Shown here piece after piece: positions 34,507 to 43,146 of a DNA stretch of 64,000 nucleotides. Within the stretch, counting starts at the first letter, position 1. Each line of letters starts with the position of its first letter. Made by a program: the position numbers and the translations under genes. Source of the DNA: Ruminococcoides sp052118065. Lineage in GTDB: Bacteria > Bacillota > Clostridia > Oscillospirales > Acutalibacteraceae. The notes under the pieces are model-generated. The model was given only the letters and a program-made list of their open reading frames with translations, was not told the origin of the DNA and searched no databases. Location of the stretch: assembly GCA_052118065.1 (NCBI GenBank), contig JBQKHY010000011.1, forward strand, positions 1 through 64,000, in the 5' to 3' direction.

Positions 34507-35259
34507 ATGAAGAAACTATTTAAAACTGTTGTTACAATGACCTTGGCAACAGTAATGGCAGGTTCTTTTATGGCTGTTTCGGCTACTGAAAATAATCCTG
34601 AAAATTACCTTGCAGGTGATATTGTAAGTGATGGCAAAATTAATATTAAAGATGCAACGGAAATTCAAAGGTACTGTGCAAACTTATCTGCAAAAGTACA
34701 AACATTAGAGAAATATGTAACTATGGACTTTAACGGTGATGGTGTAGTAAATATTCAAGATGTGGCAGATATTCAGAAGAAGACTGTTAAGAAAAAGTAT
34801 AACTATGCAAATGATATTTATCCTGTAAATTATGTTGCAGATAAAGTGGATGGCAGTAAGATTGATTTTTCTTTGGAATATGAAAATGATAATTATAACG
34901 GTAAAGATAATAATTGCTTAGGTTACAATAGCTATATGGAACATTACATTACAACTGTGATTAAAAGTTATGATGAATACACTTCATTCTTTAATAAGGG
35001 TGATAAGTTTGATGAAAACTTCTTCAAGGATAATGCTTTGGTTTTTGTTTATAGGAGAGATGCAAATTATGTGAATAGTTATGAATTGAAGAATATATCA
35101 GTAAAGGATAATCAGCTTAACCTTGACTTTGATGTAACATACAAAACTAAACATTTCGGTGAGTCATTTACAAGTTACAACTTCTTCTATTCGGTTAAGA
35201 AGTCTGATGTAGAGAATATTGATACAATTAATGTGTATCAAAATATGATACCGGAATAA
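34507..35259 (+). CDS. Secreted protein with type I dockerin
   Basis: A 250-residue exported protein. A signal peptide spans about 1-26 (Ala-rich, ending VSA). The dockerin (about 37-95) has two Ca-binding loops: Asp38-to-Asp49 with an atypical Val at position 3, and a consensus loop Asp74-to-Asp85 (DFNGDGVVNIQD). Residues 100-250 are a Tyr/Asn/Asp-rich domain I do not recognise. Dockerins plug into cohesins of cellulosome- or amylosome-like complexes, or of cell-surface scaffolds. The dockerin is N-terminal, directly after the signal peptide, whereas most are C-terminal. No cohesin or glycosidase gene is nearby. It stands alone between two terminators. Confidence 0.88.
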   Translation: MKKLFKTVVTMTLATVMAGSFMAVSATENNPENYLAGDIVSDGKINIKDATEIQRYCANLSAKVQTLEKYVTMDFNGDGVVNIQDVADIQKKTVKKKYNYANDIYPVNYVADKVDGSKIDFSLEYENDNYNGKDNNCLGYNSYMEHYITTVIKSYDEYTSFFNKGDKFDENFFKDNALVFVYRRDANYVNSYELKNISVKDNQLNLDFDVTYKTKHFGESFTSYNFFYSVKKSDVENIDTINVYQNMIPE

Positions 35260-35263
35260 AAAT

Positions 35264-35292
35264 AAGGGCTGTTTCGTTATGAAACAGCCCTT
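35264..35292. terminator. Bidirectional hairpin between convergent genes
   Basis: AAGGGCTGTTTC (35264-35275) pairs perfectly with GAAACAGCCCTT (35281-35292). It lies five bases after the dockerin stop and 18 before the end of the opposing gene. Confidence 0.8.
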
Positions 35293-35310
35293 TGATGCTT
35301 TTGTAACAAA

Positions 35311-35817
35311 TTATTCTTTAACAAGTACCTTTTCAATTTCTGAAATGTACATTTTGTGGTAGTCACTACCGTCGGGTGCATATGCTGACAATACACTTTC
35401 ATCAACAACACTGTCGGAATTTAGACTTTGACCATACATTTTACGACAAATCAATACAACCTTGCTTTCTGCAAAGTAAGGTGCTTTCTCATCGGTAACA
35501 GGTGTTAGACCTGTTTCCTTAACCTTGTCAATATCTCTGCCACTTTTTGAACCACAAATTTTGTGAACATCATGGTATTCATCAGGTAGAAAAGAAATAG
35601 CAAAGTATTCGCCATTTTCCAGGTAGTCAAATGTGTATCTCTGTGGACGAATAAAAGTAAATGCAACAGGCTTATTCCACATAATACCAACACCACCCCA
35701 AGAAACAGTCATCATATTGACCTTTTCTCCAGTGTCAACGGTAACAAGTCCCCAATCATCACCGATAAGCTTAAATGGGTTTTCTTTTAGTTCTTTAGCA
35801 GATATTTCTTTAAACAT
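35311..35817 (-). CDS. Flavin reductase-like (FMN-binding split-barrel) protein
   Basis: A 168-residue cytoplasmic flavoprotein of the flavin-reductase family. It shows the split-barrel core (NMMTVSWGGVGIMWNKP, FTFIRPQRYTFDYLE) and GSKSGRDIDK. Members bind FMN and reduce free flavin or act on small aromatics; the substrate is open. The ATG at 35817 has AAGGAGA nine bases upstream. The longer reading from 35919 includes untranslated leader. The gene is divergent from argG across a 355-base spacer holding a 16-bp palindrome. Confidence 0.85.
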   Translation of the reverse strand: MFKEISAKELKENPFKLIGDDWGLVTVDTGEKVNMMTVSWGGVGIMWNKPVAFTFIRPQRYTFDYLENGEYFAISFLPDEYHDVHKICGSKSGRDIDKVKETGLTPVTDEKAPYFAESKVVLICRKMYGQSLNSDSVVDESVLSAYAPDGSDYHKMYISEIEKVLVKE

Positions 35818-35903
35818 TGTATTATCTCCTTTGATTATTTTATAAGATAAATATATCACATTATGGCTATCTTTTGCAAGAAAATGAATAACATACATTA
35901 AAA

Positions 35904-35919
35904 ATGTATAATTATACAT
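35904..35919. promoter_or_regulatory. 16-bp perfect palindrome in the divergent spacer
   Basis: ATGTATAATTATACAT reads the same on both strands. Its inner 14 bases have the TG(a/t)AT-N4-AT(a/t)CA layout of ArgR boxes with two symmetric changes. It also contains a TATAAT that could serve the flavin-reductase gene. Further copies of its half TGTATAATT lie at 35980, 36001 and 36103. The rest of the 355-base spacer between the divergent genes holds only the ARG-box candidates and argG promoter listed next. Confidence 0.45.
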
Positions 35920-36069
35920 AAATTTTGCATATATTCATTTTTAAAATCAGGGAAAATCTAGGCTAATCAAGGATATATTTGTATAATTCTTTGTTATGAT
36001 TGTATAATTTTACTGCAATATTCTGTATATATGCAAACTTGTTGTCTTAATTCTACAAATTATTGGAAA

Positions 36070-36087
36070 TTTGAATAAATATGCAAA
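36070..36087 (+). promoter_or_regulatory. Candidate ArgR box upstream of argG
   Basis: TTTGAATAAATATGCAAA is close to the Bacillus ARG box (CATGAATAAAAATKCAAK), with the correct four-base centre. It sits just before the argG -35. The half ATATGCAAA recurs at 36029-36037 and inverted at 35925-35933. Confidence 0.55.
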
Positions 36088-36093
36088 TAACCC

Positions 36094-36121
36094 TTGATTT
36101 TCTGTATAATTGGTGTATAAT
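36094..36121 (+). promoter_or_regulatory. argG promoter
   Basis: TTGATT (36094-36099) and TATAAT (36116-36121) are 16 bases apart, 51 bases before the argG ATG. Confidence 0.75.
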
Positions 36122-36172
36122 AAAAATATAAATTAATTATTAACCTCATTGAGGACGAAAGGAAATATTATC

Positions 36173-37396
36173 ATGGCAGATAAAGATATTAAAAAAGTTG
36201 TTCTTGCTTATTCAGGCGGACTTGATACATCAATCATTATTCCTTGGCTAAAGGAAAACTACAACAACTGTGAAGTTATCGCAGTTTCAGGTAATGTTGG
36301 TCAGGGTACAGAACTAGACGGTCTTGAAGAAAAGGCTATCAAGACAGGTGCTAGTAAGCTATATATTGAAGACTTAACAAAAGAATTTATCGAAGATTAT
36401 GTTTTTGAAACAATCAAGGCTGATGCAGTTTATGAAGGTAAATATCTTCTAGGTACTTCTTTTGCTCGTCCTATTATCGCAAAGAGATTAGTTGAAATCG
36501 CTAAGGCTGAAGGTGCTGACGCAATTTGTCACGGTTGTACAGGTAAGGGTAACGACCAGGTTCGTTTTGAACTTGCTATTAAGGCTTATGCTCCTGATAT
36601 GAAGATTATTGCTCCTTGGAGAACTTGGGAATTTAAGTCAAGAGAAGACGAAATTGAATACGCAGAAAAGATGGGTATTCCTCTAAAGATTAACAGAGAA
36701 ACAAACTACTCAAAGGATAAGAACCTATGGCACTTAAGCCACGAAGGTCTTGACCTTGAAAATCCTGCAAATGAGCCTAAGTATGATGATCCTAACTTCC
36801 TAGAACTAGGTGTATCACCAGAACAGGCTCCTGATAAGGATACATATATTACAATTCACTTTGAAAAGGGTGTTCCAACTGCTATTGACGGTGAAGAAAT
36901 GGACGGCGTTTCTATCGTTGAAAAGCTAAACGAAGTTGGCGGTGCTAACGGTATCGGTATCACAGATATGATTGAAAACCGTCTTGTTGGTATGAAGAGC
37001 CGTGGTGTTTATGAAACTCCTGGTGGCACAATCCTTTACTATGCTCACAAGAAACTTGAAGAACTAACACTTGACAGAGATACATTCCACTATATGGAAC
37101 TTGTTTCAAATCGTTTTGCTGAATTAGTTTATTACGGTCAGTGGTACACACCACTAAGAGAAGCTCTATCAGCTTTCGTTGATCAGGTAAACACAGTTGT
37201 TACAGGTGATGTTAAGCTAAAACTTTACAAGGGCAACATTATTGATGCAGGTGTTACTTCTCCATATTCACTATATGATGAAGATATTGCAACATTTGAC
37301 GAAGATGAAGTTTATGACCAGAACGACAGTGCAGGTTTCATCAATCTATTCGGTCTTCCAATCAAGGTTCGTGCAAAGAAAGGCTTCATCAAATGA
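36173..37396 (+). CDS. argG: Argininosuccinate synthase
   Basis: A 407-residue cytoplasmic ATP-dependent ligase joining citrulline and aspartate, the penultimate step of arginine synthesis. The ATP-pyrophosphatase loop AYSGGLDTS (about 12-20) and HGCTGKGNDQVRFE are diagnostic. The C-terminal helix is of usual length. The ATG at 36173 has AAAGGAAA upstream; the longer reading from 36149 starts inside the leader. It opens the arginine cluster, and argH follows after a hairpin. Confidence 0.97.
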   Translation: MADKDIKKVVLAYSGGLDTSIIIPWLKENYNNCEVIAVSGNVGQGTELDGLEEKAIKTGASKLYIEDLTKEFIEDYVFETIKADAVYEGKYLLGTSFARPIIAKRLVEIAKAEGADAICHGCTGKGNDQVRFELAIKAYAPDMKIIAPWRTWEFKSREDEIEYAEKMGIPLKINRETNYSKDKNLWHLSHEGLDLENPANEPKYDDPNFLELGVSPEQAPDKDTYITIHFEKGVPTAIDGEEMDGVSIVEKLNEVGGANGIGITDMIENRLVGMKSRGVYETPGGTILYYAHKKLEELTLDRDTFHYMELVSNRFAELVYYGQWYTPLREALSAFVDQVNTVVTGDVKLKLYKGNIIDAGVTSPYSLYDEDIATFDEDEVYDQNDSAGFINLFGLPIKVRAKKGFIK

Positions 37397-37425
37397 TTGA
37401 TGATATTTCTTTAAATTGTAATTAT

Positions 37426-37452
37426 AAAGTCCGTATGACCCATACGGACTTT
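37426..37452 (+). terminator. Hairpin between argG and argH
   Basis: AAAGTCCGTATG (37426-37437) pairs perfectly with CATACGGACTTT (37441-37452) around a three-base loop. The following bases (ATGTCATTTTC) are only moderately T-rich, so read-through into argH is possible. Confidence 0.65.
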
Positions 37453-37543
37453 ATGTCATTTTCTAGGGGTATGAAATTTCTCCTATTTTTCGGTGTTTTT
37501 ACATAAAAATACCTATAATTTTGCAAAAATAGAGGTGTAAGCA

Positions 37544-38917
37544 ATGCAGTTATGGCAAGGAAGATTTAAGAAATCTCTTTCTAAAACAACTAACGATTTT
37601 AACTCATCCATTTCTTTTGACTCAAGAATGTTTAGAGAAGATATACAGGGCTCAATCGCTCATGCTACTATGCTGGGTGAAACAGGCATTATCAAGAAAG
37701 AAGAATCACTTCATATTGTTGAAGGTCTAAAGGGTATTCTTGAAGACTTGCTTTCCGGTAAACTTCACTTTGATATGGAATGTGAAGATATTCACACATT
37801 TATTGAAGGTGAACTAACTAAGAGAATCGGTGATGACGGTAAAAGACTTCACACAGCAAGAAGTAGAAATGACCAAGTTGCTGTTGATATTAAGCTATAT
37901 TTAAGACATGAAGTAGAAGAGATTATTTCTTTGCTAAAAGACCTAATTAAGGTTATTGCATCTAAGGCTAAGGAATATTATGACACAGTAATGCCGGGTT
38001 ATACTCATCTTCAGAGAGCACAGCCTATTACATTCGGTCATCATTTATTGGCTTATGGGGAAATGTTCCTAAGAGATTTGTCAAGACTTCAGGATTGTCG
38101 CAAGAGAATGAACATTAACCCACTTGGTTCTTGTGCATTAGCCGGTACAACTTACCCTATTGACAGACATATGACATCAGAACTTTTAGGATTTGATGCT
38201 CCAACAAACAACTCACTTGACGGTGTTTCCGACAGAGATTATTGTCTTGAAATTGCAAGTGACTTGTCAATTATTATGGTACACCTATCAAGATTTTCCG
38301 AAGAAATGATTATGTGGTGTAGCTGGGAATTTAAGTTTGTTGAACTTGATGATGCTTTTTCAACAGGTTCATCAATTATGCCACAGAAGAAGAACCCTGA
38401 TATTGCAGAACTTGTTAGAGGCAAGAGTGGTCGTGTATTTGGTGATACAATGGGACTACTTACTGCTATGAAGGGTATTGCTTTAGCTTACAACAAGGAT
38501 ATGCAAGAAGATAAAGAGGCAATTTTTGATGCAGTTGATTCTGTAAAAATGTGCCTAATTTCCTTTACTCCAATGCTAGACACTATGACAGTGTTAAAGA
38601 ATAAAATGAGAAGTGCAGCTGCCGGTGGATTTATCAATGCTACCGACTGTGCCGATTATCTAACAAAGAAGGGTATCCCATTTAGAGATGCTTACAAGGC
38701 TACAGGTGCTTTGGTTGCAAGATGTATTGACCTTGGTACTGACCTTGAAAATTTACCTATGGAAGAATACAAGAAAGTACATTCTGCTTTTGATGATGGT
38801 GTTTATGAAGCTATCAATCTAGAAAAATGTGTTGCAGACAGAACATCTTTTGGTGGTCCTGCTCCACAGAATGTTAAGAAACAAGCAGAAGATATGCTAA
38901 AGAAGATAGAGGATTAA
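37544..38917 (+). CDS. argH: Argininosuccinate lyase
   Basis: A 457-residue enzyme that splits argininosuccinate into arginine and fumarate. The superfamily signature GSSIMPQKKNPD is present, with the catalytic Ser in its flexible loop. TARSRNDQV and the His of GYTHLQRAQP are also seen. A TATAAT at 37514-37519 may give it an extra promoter. It is followed three bases later by argC. Confidence 0.96.
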   Translation: MQLWQGRFKKSLSKTTNDFNSSISFDSRMFREDIQGSIAHATMLGETGIIKKEESLHIVEGLKGILEDLLSGKLHFDMECEDIHTFIEGELTKRIGDDGKRLHTARSRNDQVAVDIKLYLRHEVEEIISLLKDLIKVIASKAKEYYDTVMPGYTHLQRAQPITFGHHLLAYGEMFLRDLSRLQDCRKRMNINPLGSCALAGTTYPIDRHMTSELLGFDAPTNNSLDGVSDRDYCLEIASDLSIIMVHLSRFSEEMIMWCSWEFKFVELDDAFSTGSSIMPQKKNPDIAELVRGKSGRVFGDTMGLLTAMKGIALAYNKDMQEDKEAIFDAVDSVKMCLISFTPMLDTMTVLKNKMRSAAAGGFINATDCADYLTKKGIPFRDAYKATGALVARCIDLGTDLENLPMEEYKKVHSAFDDGVYEAINLEKCVADRTSFGGPAPQNVKKQAEDMLKKIED

Positions 38918-38920
38918 TTT

Positions 38921-39955
38921 ATGATTAAGGTAGGAATTATCGGTGCAACAGGCTATGCCGGTGCAGAGCTTGTTCGCCTTATTACAACTCACCCACAAGC
39001 TGAAATTGTAGCTATTAGCTCAGTTAGCTTTGAGGGTCAGAAAATTAGTGATGTATATAGAAGTTATGTAAATATAAACGATATGATTTGCGAAAATGCA
39101 GATGATGTTGTAGAAAAAGCAGAAGTTATCTTTGCTGCTTTACCACACGGTCTAAGCCAAGAATTAGCAAAGAAATGTTATGACAATGACAAGGTGTTTA
39201 TTGACCTAGGTGCCGACTTTAGACTAAAGAGTGAAGAAGAGTACAAAGAATGGTACAAAGGTGAATATGTACACAAGGAACTTCACGATATGGCAGTTTA
39301 CGGTTTACCTGAATTTTATCGTGACAAAATTAAGGGTGCTAAGATTATTGCAAATCCCGGTTGCTATACAACTTGTTCACCACTTGCTTTAGTACCTGCT
39401 CTTAATGCCGGTGTTATTGACACTAAGGGTATTATCTGTGACTGCAAGAGTGGTGTTACCGGTGCAGGTCGTTCACTTTCTCAGGGCAATCACTATCCTG
39501 AACTAAACGAAGGTTTCCATCCTTATAAGGTTGCTTGTCACCGTCATACACCTGAAATTGAACAGACACTTACTTCTTTTGCTGATGAAAAGGTAACTAT
39601 TACTTTCGTTCCACATTTGCTACCTGTAAACAGAGGTATCCTTGCTACTTGTTATGCTCCTTTAAAGAAGGACATTACAATGGAAGAGCTAAGAAAGATT
39701 TATCAAGATTTTTACAAAGGTGAATACTTCATCAGACTTCTTGATGATGGTCAAGTAGCTGATATTCACAATGTTAAGTACAGTAATTTCTGTGATATTT
39801 CTCTTCACCTAGACAAGAGAGCAAACTTGCTTGTTGCAGTAGCTGCCATTGACAATATGGTTAAGGGTGCCGCCGGTCAAGCAATTCAGAATATGAATAT
39901 TATTTTTGGCTTAGACGAAAAGACAGGTTTGGAAATTGTTCCTCCTGCATTCTAA
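38921..39955 (+). CDS. argC: N-acetyl-gamma-glutamyl-phosphate reductase
   Basis: A 344-residue NADPH-dependent reductase for the third step of the acetylated arginine pathway. It shows the Rossmann start VGIIGATGYAGAELVRL and the catalytic Cys in ANPGCYTTCSP. HRHTPEIEQ carries a conserved His. The length is typical. It lies close behind argH and 56 bases before argJ. Confidence 0.96.
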   Translation: MIKVGIIGATGYAGAELVRLITTHPQAEIVAISSVSFEGQKISDVYRSYVNINDMICENADDVVEKAEVIFAALPHGLSQELAKKCYDNDKVFIDLGADFRLKSEEEYKEWYKGEYVHKELHDMAVYGLPEFYRDKIKGAKIIANPGCYTTCSPLALVPALNAGVIDTKGIICDCKSGVTGAGRSLSQGNHYPELNEGFHPYKVACHRHTPEIEQTLTSFADEKVTITFVPHLLPVNRGILATCYAPLKKDITMEELRKIYQDFYKGEYFIRLLDDGQVADIHNVKYSNFCDISLHLDKRANLLVAVAAIDNMVKGAAGQAIQNMNIIFGLDEKTGLEIVPPAF

Positions 39956-40011
39956 TATTTACTAATACTTCTTTACAAGGCGTAATAATAAATAAAAAAT
40001 GAGGTATATTT

Positions 40012-41235
40012 ATGGACTTTAGATTTATTGATGGAACTATTACAACTCCTCAAGGCTTTACCGGTGCAGCTATCTGTGGTGGTATCAAAGAGGGTAACAC
40101 AACTAAGAAAGATATTATGATGGTTAAGTGCGACACTTTGTGTAATGCTGCTGCTGTTTATACAAAAAACCTTGTAAAGTCAGATGCTATCCTAGTAACT
40201 CAGGAACATTTGAAAAACGGCAAAGCACAGGCTATTGTTGCTAACAGTGGTAACGCAAATACTTGTAACGCTGATGGTTACAAGAAAGCATCAGATGTTT
40301 GTAAACTTTGTGCATCAACACTTAATATTGCCGAAGATGATGTTATCGTTGCATCAACAGGTGTTATCGGTGTGCCACTACCACTTGAACCATTTGAAAA
40401 TAAACTTTATTTAATGAAGAAAATGATGAGTAGCGAAAATGGCTCTGACTGTGCCGAAGCAATTATGACAACAGATACAGTTAAGAAAGAAATGGCAATG
40501 GAAATGACTATTGACGGCAAAACTGTTACTGTTGGTGGTATTGCTAAGGGCAGTGGTATGATTCATATTAATATGGGTACTATGCTTTCTTTCGTTACAA
40601 CTGACTGTGCTATTAGCTCAAAAATGTTAGAAGAAGCACTTAAGGAAGCAGTAGAGGACAGTTACAATATGGTTTCTGTTGACGGTGATACTTCTACTAA
40701 TGATACACTTGCTATTATGGCTAGTGGTAAAGCCGGTAATAAGGAAATCACAACTAAGAATGAAGATTATAAGACATTTGTTGCCGGTTTAACAGAGGCT
40801 TTCAAGTCACTTGCTAAGCAACTTGCTAAAGACGGTGAGGGTGCAACAAAGTTACTTATCTGTGATGTTAGTGGTGCTAAAACAAAGAAGGACGCAGTAG
40901 GTGTTGCAAAGACAGTTATCGGTTCTTCTCTTGTAAAGACTGCTATGTTTGGTGCTGATGCTAACTGGGGCAGAGTTCTATGTGCTATCGGCTATAGTGG
41001 TATGGATGTTGATATTAGCAAAGTTAAAGTTACTTTCAAAAGTGAAGGTGGCGAAGTCCTTGTTTGTGAGAACGGTGCCGGTGTTGGCTTTGACGAAGAT
41101 GAAGCAAAGAAAGTCCTTTCTTGCGATAATGTTATTATCAACATTGAACTAAATGACGGTGAAGGCTTTGCCGAAGCTTATGGTTGCGACCTAACATATG
41201 ATTATGTAAAAATCAACGGTGACTATAGAACCTGA
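40012..41235 (+). CDS. argJ: Glutamate N-acetyltransferase / amino-acid acetyltransferase ArgJ
   Basis: A 407-residue self-cleaving enzyme that recycles the acetyl group from N-acetylornithine to glutamate. Many members also make N-acetylglutamate from acetyl-CoA. The autocleavage region reads KGSGMIHINMGTML, where the Thr becomes the nucleophile of the beta chain. STGVIGVPLP forms part of the oxyanion site. Whether it is mono- or bifunctional is not clear; the nearby GNAT at 43147 matters for that question. The stop is followed by the palindrome cluster, not directly by argB. Confidence 0.95.
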   Translation: MDFRFIDGTITTPQGFTGAAICGGIKEGNTTKKDIMMVKCDTLCNAAAVYTKNLVKSDAILVTQEHLKNGKAQAIVANSGNANTCNADGYKKASDVCKLCASTLNIAEDDVIVASTGVIGVPLPLEPFENKLYLMKKMMSSENGSDCAEAIMTTDTVKKEMAMEMTIDGKTVTVGGIAKGSGMIHINMGTMLSFVTTDCAISSKMLEEALKEAVEDSYNMVSVDGDTSTNDTLAIMASGKAGNKEITTKNEDYKTFVAGLTEAFKSLAKQLAKDGEGATKLLICDVSGAKTKKDAVGVAKTVIGSSLVKTAMFGADANWGRVLCAIGYSGMDVDISKVKVTFKSEGGEVLVCENGAGVGFDEDEAKKVLSCDNVIINIELNDGEGFAEAYGCDLTYDYVKINGDYRT

Positions 41236-41264
41236 TTGTTAATATAAAATTTTCAAAATCAAAT

Positions 41265-41664
41265 GTAGGGGCGAACATTGTTCGCCCGAAAGATACCTTT
41301 AAAAAGATGTAGAGAAAAATCTATAAAAGCCTTTTAGTAAATCTAATAACCAACGGTCCAACAATGTTGGACCCTACAATAGAGTTTGTTGGTTTAACAG
41401 AATTACTAGGTAATTTAAGGGTATATGTAATGTTTTTATTAATACAAAACTTGCAAGATAAAATGTAGGGGCGAACATTGTTCGCCCGAAAGATACCTTT
41501 AAAAAGATGTAGAGGAAAATCTATAAAAGTCTTTTAGTAAAGCTGATAACCAACGGTCCAACAATGTTGGACCCTACAATAGGGTCTGTTGGTTTAACAG
41601 AATTACTAGGTAATTTAAGGGTATATGTAATGTTTTTATTAATACAAAACTTGCAAGATAAAAT
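41265..41664. repeat. Tandem duplication with a 200-bp unit
   Basis: Bases 41265-41464 and 41465-41664 are near-identical copies, each with one plus and one minus palindrome. A partial third unit begins at 41665. Only scattered single-base differences are seen (for example AGAGTTT versus AGGGTCT), so the duplication looks recent. Confidence 0.85.
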
Positions 41665-41688
41665 GTAGGGGCGAACATTGTTCGCCCG
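41265..41688. repeat. Cluster of five REP-like palindromes in alternating orientation
   Basis: This fills most of the 477 bases between argJ and the RAYT gene. Copies on the plus strand are at 41265-41288, 41465-41488 and 41665-41688, with stem GGGCGAA/TTCGCCC. Copies on the minus strand are at 41354-41377 and 41554-41577, with stem GGTCCAA/TTGGACC. Every copy is 24 bases: GTAG, seven-base stem, CATTG loop, complementary stem, G. GTAG beside the hairpin is the foot known for REP elements recognised by RAYT enzymes. Confidence 0.85.
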
Positions 41689-41712
41689 TAAAAAGAAAAC
41701 AAAAACTGAAAA

Positions 41713-42264
41713 ATGGGAACTGTAAAATCAAACAAGAATTTTCCCAAACGAAAATCTATAAGGCTAAGAAATTATGATTATTCTAGTGCCGGTGTATATT
41801 TTATTACAATATGTACTAAGGATAGAAAAAATTATTTTTGGCAACCAAAAGAGATTTATAGTAAGTTTATAGGGAATAACATTATTCGACCTTATAAAAT
41901 ACCTTTAAGCAAATATGGCAGGATAGCTGAAAGAAAACTTTTAAATATTCCAAGAATATATAAAAGGATTTCTGTTAGTTCATTTGTTATTATGCCCAAC
42001 CACATACATATGCTTTTAACTGTTGGTTTTAATCAAAAATATAACAATTCAACAGTACTTAGTGTTACACAAGATAAGGCTAGCATTACAAGAGTTGTTA
42101 AGCAGTTTAAAGGTGCAGTTTCTAAAGAAGTTGATTTTTCTGTTTGGCAAAAGTCGTTTTACGACCACATTGTGAGAAGTGAAAAAGACTTAGCAAAAAT
42201 GTGGCAATATATAAAAAGCAATCCGTTATTATGGGAAGATGATTGTTTTAGAAAAATAAGATAG
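41713..42264 (+). CDS. REP-associated tyrosine transposase (RAYT, IS200-like HUH)
   Basis: A 183-residue single-strand transposase of the Y1/TnpA-REP class. The HUH metal site is MPNHIHMLL (His97, His99). The catalytic Tyr is Tyr150 in WQKSFYDHIVRSE. The N-terminus shows the RAYT-like RKSIRLRNYDYSSAGVYFITICT. RAYTs cleave GTAG-footed palindromes, exactly the type clustered in the 450 bases upstream. It sits between argJ and argB in the same direction, 25 bases after the last palindrome and 17 before argB. The frame is intact, so activity is possible. The ribosome site is weak. Confidence 0.9.
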   Translation: MGTVKSNKNFPKRKSIRLRNYDYSSAGVYFITICTKDRKNYFWQPKEIYSKFIGNNIIRPYKIPLSKYGRIAERKLLNIPRIYKRISVSSFVIMPNHIHMLLTVGFNQKYNNSTVLSVTQDKASITRVVKQFKGAVSKEVDFSVWQKSFYDHIVRSEKDLAKMWQYIKSNPLLWEDDCFRKIR

Positions 42265-42281
42265 AGAAAGAAGTTTGAGAA

Positions 42282-43133
42282 ATGGATAGTAGTTTAACAG
42301 CAAAAGTGCTTACACAAGCAATGCCATATATTCAGAAATATGCCGGTGAAACAATTGTTGTAAAATACGGTGGCAATGCAATGCTTAATGAAGACTTAAA
42401 GGCTGCTGTTATGAGCGACATTGTGCTAATGCAACTTGTTGGTGTAAATGTTGTTCTTGTACATGGTGGTGGCCCTGAAATTTCTTCAATGCTAAAAAGA
42501 GTTGGTATTGAAAGTAAATTCATTAATGGTATGCGTGTTACCGATAAAGAAACAATGGATATTGTTCAGCAAGTTCTAGCCGGTAAGGTAAACAAAAGCT
42601 TAACTCAGCACCTTAATCATGCAGGTGGTAAGGCTATTGGCCTTTGTGGTCTTGATAGCAATATGCTTATGGCTGAAAAGATAGTTACAGGCGATGACCT
42701 AGGTTATGTTGGTGAAATCACAGAAGTAAACAGCCAAGTTATTAACGATGCTATCAGTGACGGTTATGTGCCTATTATTGCTACTGTAGCCGGTGACTAT
42801 AAGGGCAATGTGTATAACATTAATGCTGATATTGCTGCTGCCCATATTGCATCAAAGATTGGTGCTAAGAAACTTATTCTTATGACTGATATTAGAGGTC
42901 TACTTCAGGATAAGGATGATGAAGATTCACTTATCTCTGTTGTAAATGTAAGTGAAGTTAGTCAGCTAAAGAGAGAGGGCATCATCAGTGGTGGTATGAT
43001 ACCTAAGATTGACTGTTGTGTTGAGGCAGTTCGTCAAGGTGTATCAAGAGCTCATATTATTGACGGTAGAATTGAACATTCTATTCTTATTGAATTGTTC
43101 TCCGATGAAGGTATCGGTACAATGTTCTATTAA
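42282..43133 (+). CDS. argB: Acetylglutamate kinase
   Basis: A 283-residue amino-acid kinase that phosphorylates N-acetylglutamate, usually the arginine-feedback step. It shows VVKYGGNAM, LVHGGGPEI (ATP/substrate glycine loops) and MTDIRGLLQDKDD. GGMIPKIDCC supplies conserved Lys/Asp. An N-terminal helix of about 20 residues (TQAMPYIQKYAG) is the type seen in hexameric, arginine-inhibited enzymes. It is separated from argJ by the RAYT insertion and is followed 13 bases later by the GNAT gene. Confidence 0.96.
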   Translation: MDSSLTAKVLTQAMPYIQKYAGETIVVKYGGNAMLNEDLKAAVMSDIVLMQLVGVNVVLVHGGGPEISSMLKRVGIESKFINGMRVTDKETMDIVQQVLAGKVNKSLTQHLNHAGGKAIGLCGLDSNMLMAEKIVTGDDLGYVGEITEVNSQVINDAISDGYVPIIATVAGDYKGNVYNINADIAAAHIASKIGAKKLILMTDIRGLLQDKDDEDSLISVVNVSEVSQLKREGIISGGMIPKIDCCVEAVRQGVSRAHIIDGRIEHSILIELFSDEGIGTMFY

Positions 43134-43146
43134 TAAGGAAATATAT

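Noticed and set aside
43009..43146. N-terminal extension of the GNAT protein
   Set aside because: It reads through the end of argB in another frame; the ATG at 43147 has a proper ribosome site.
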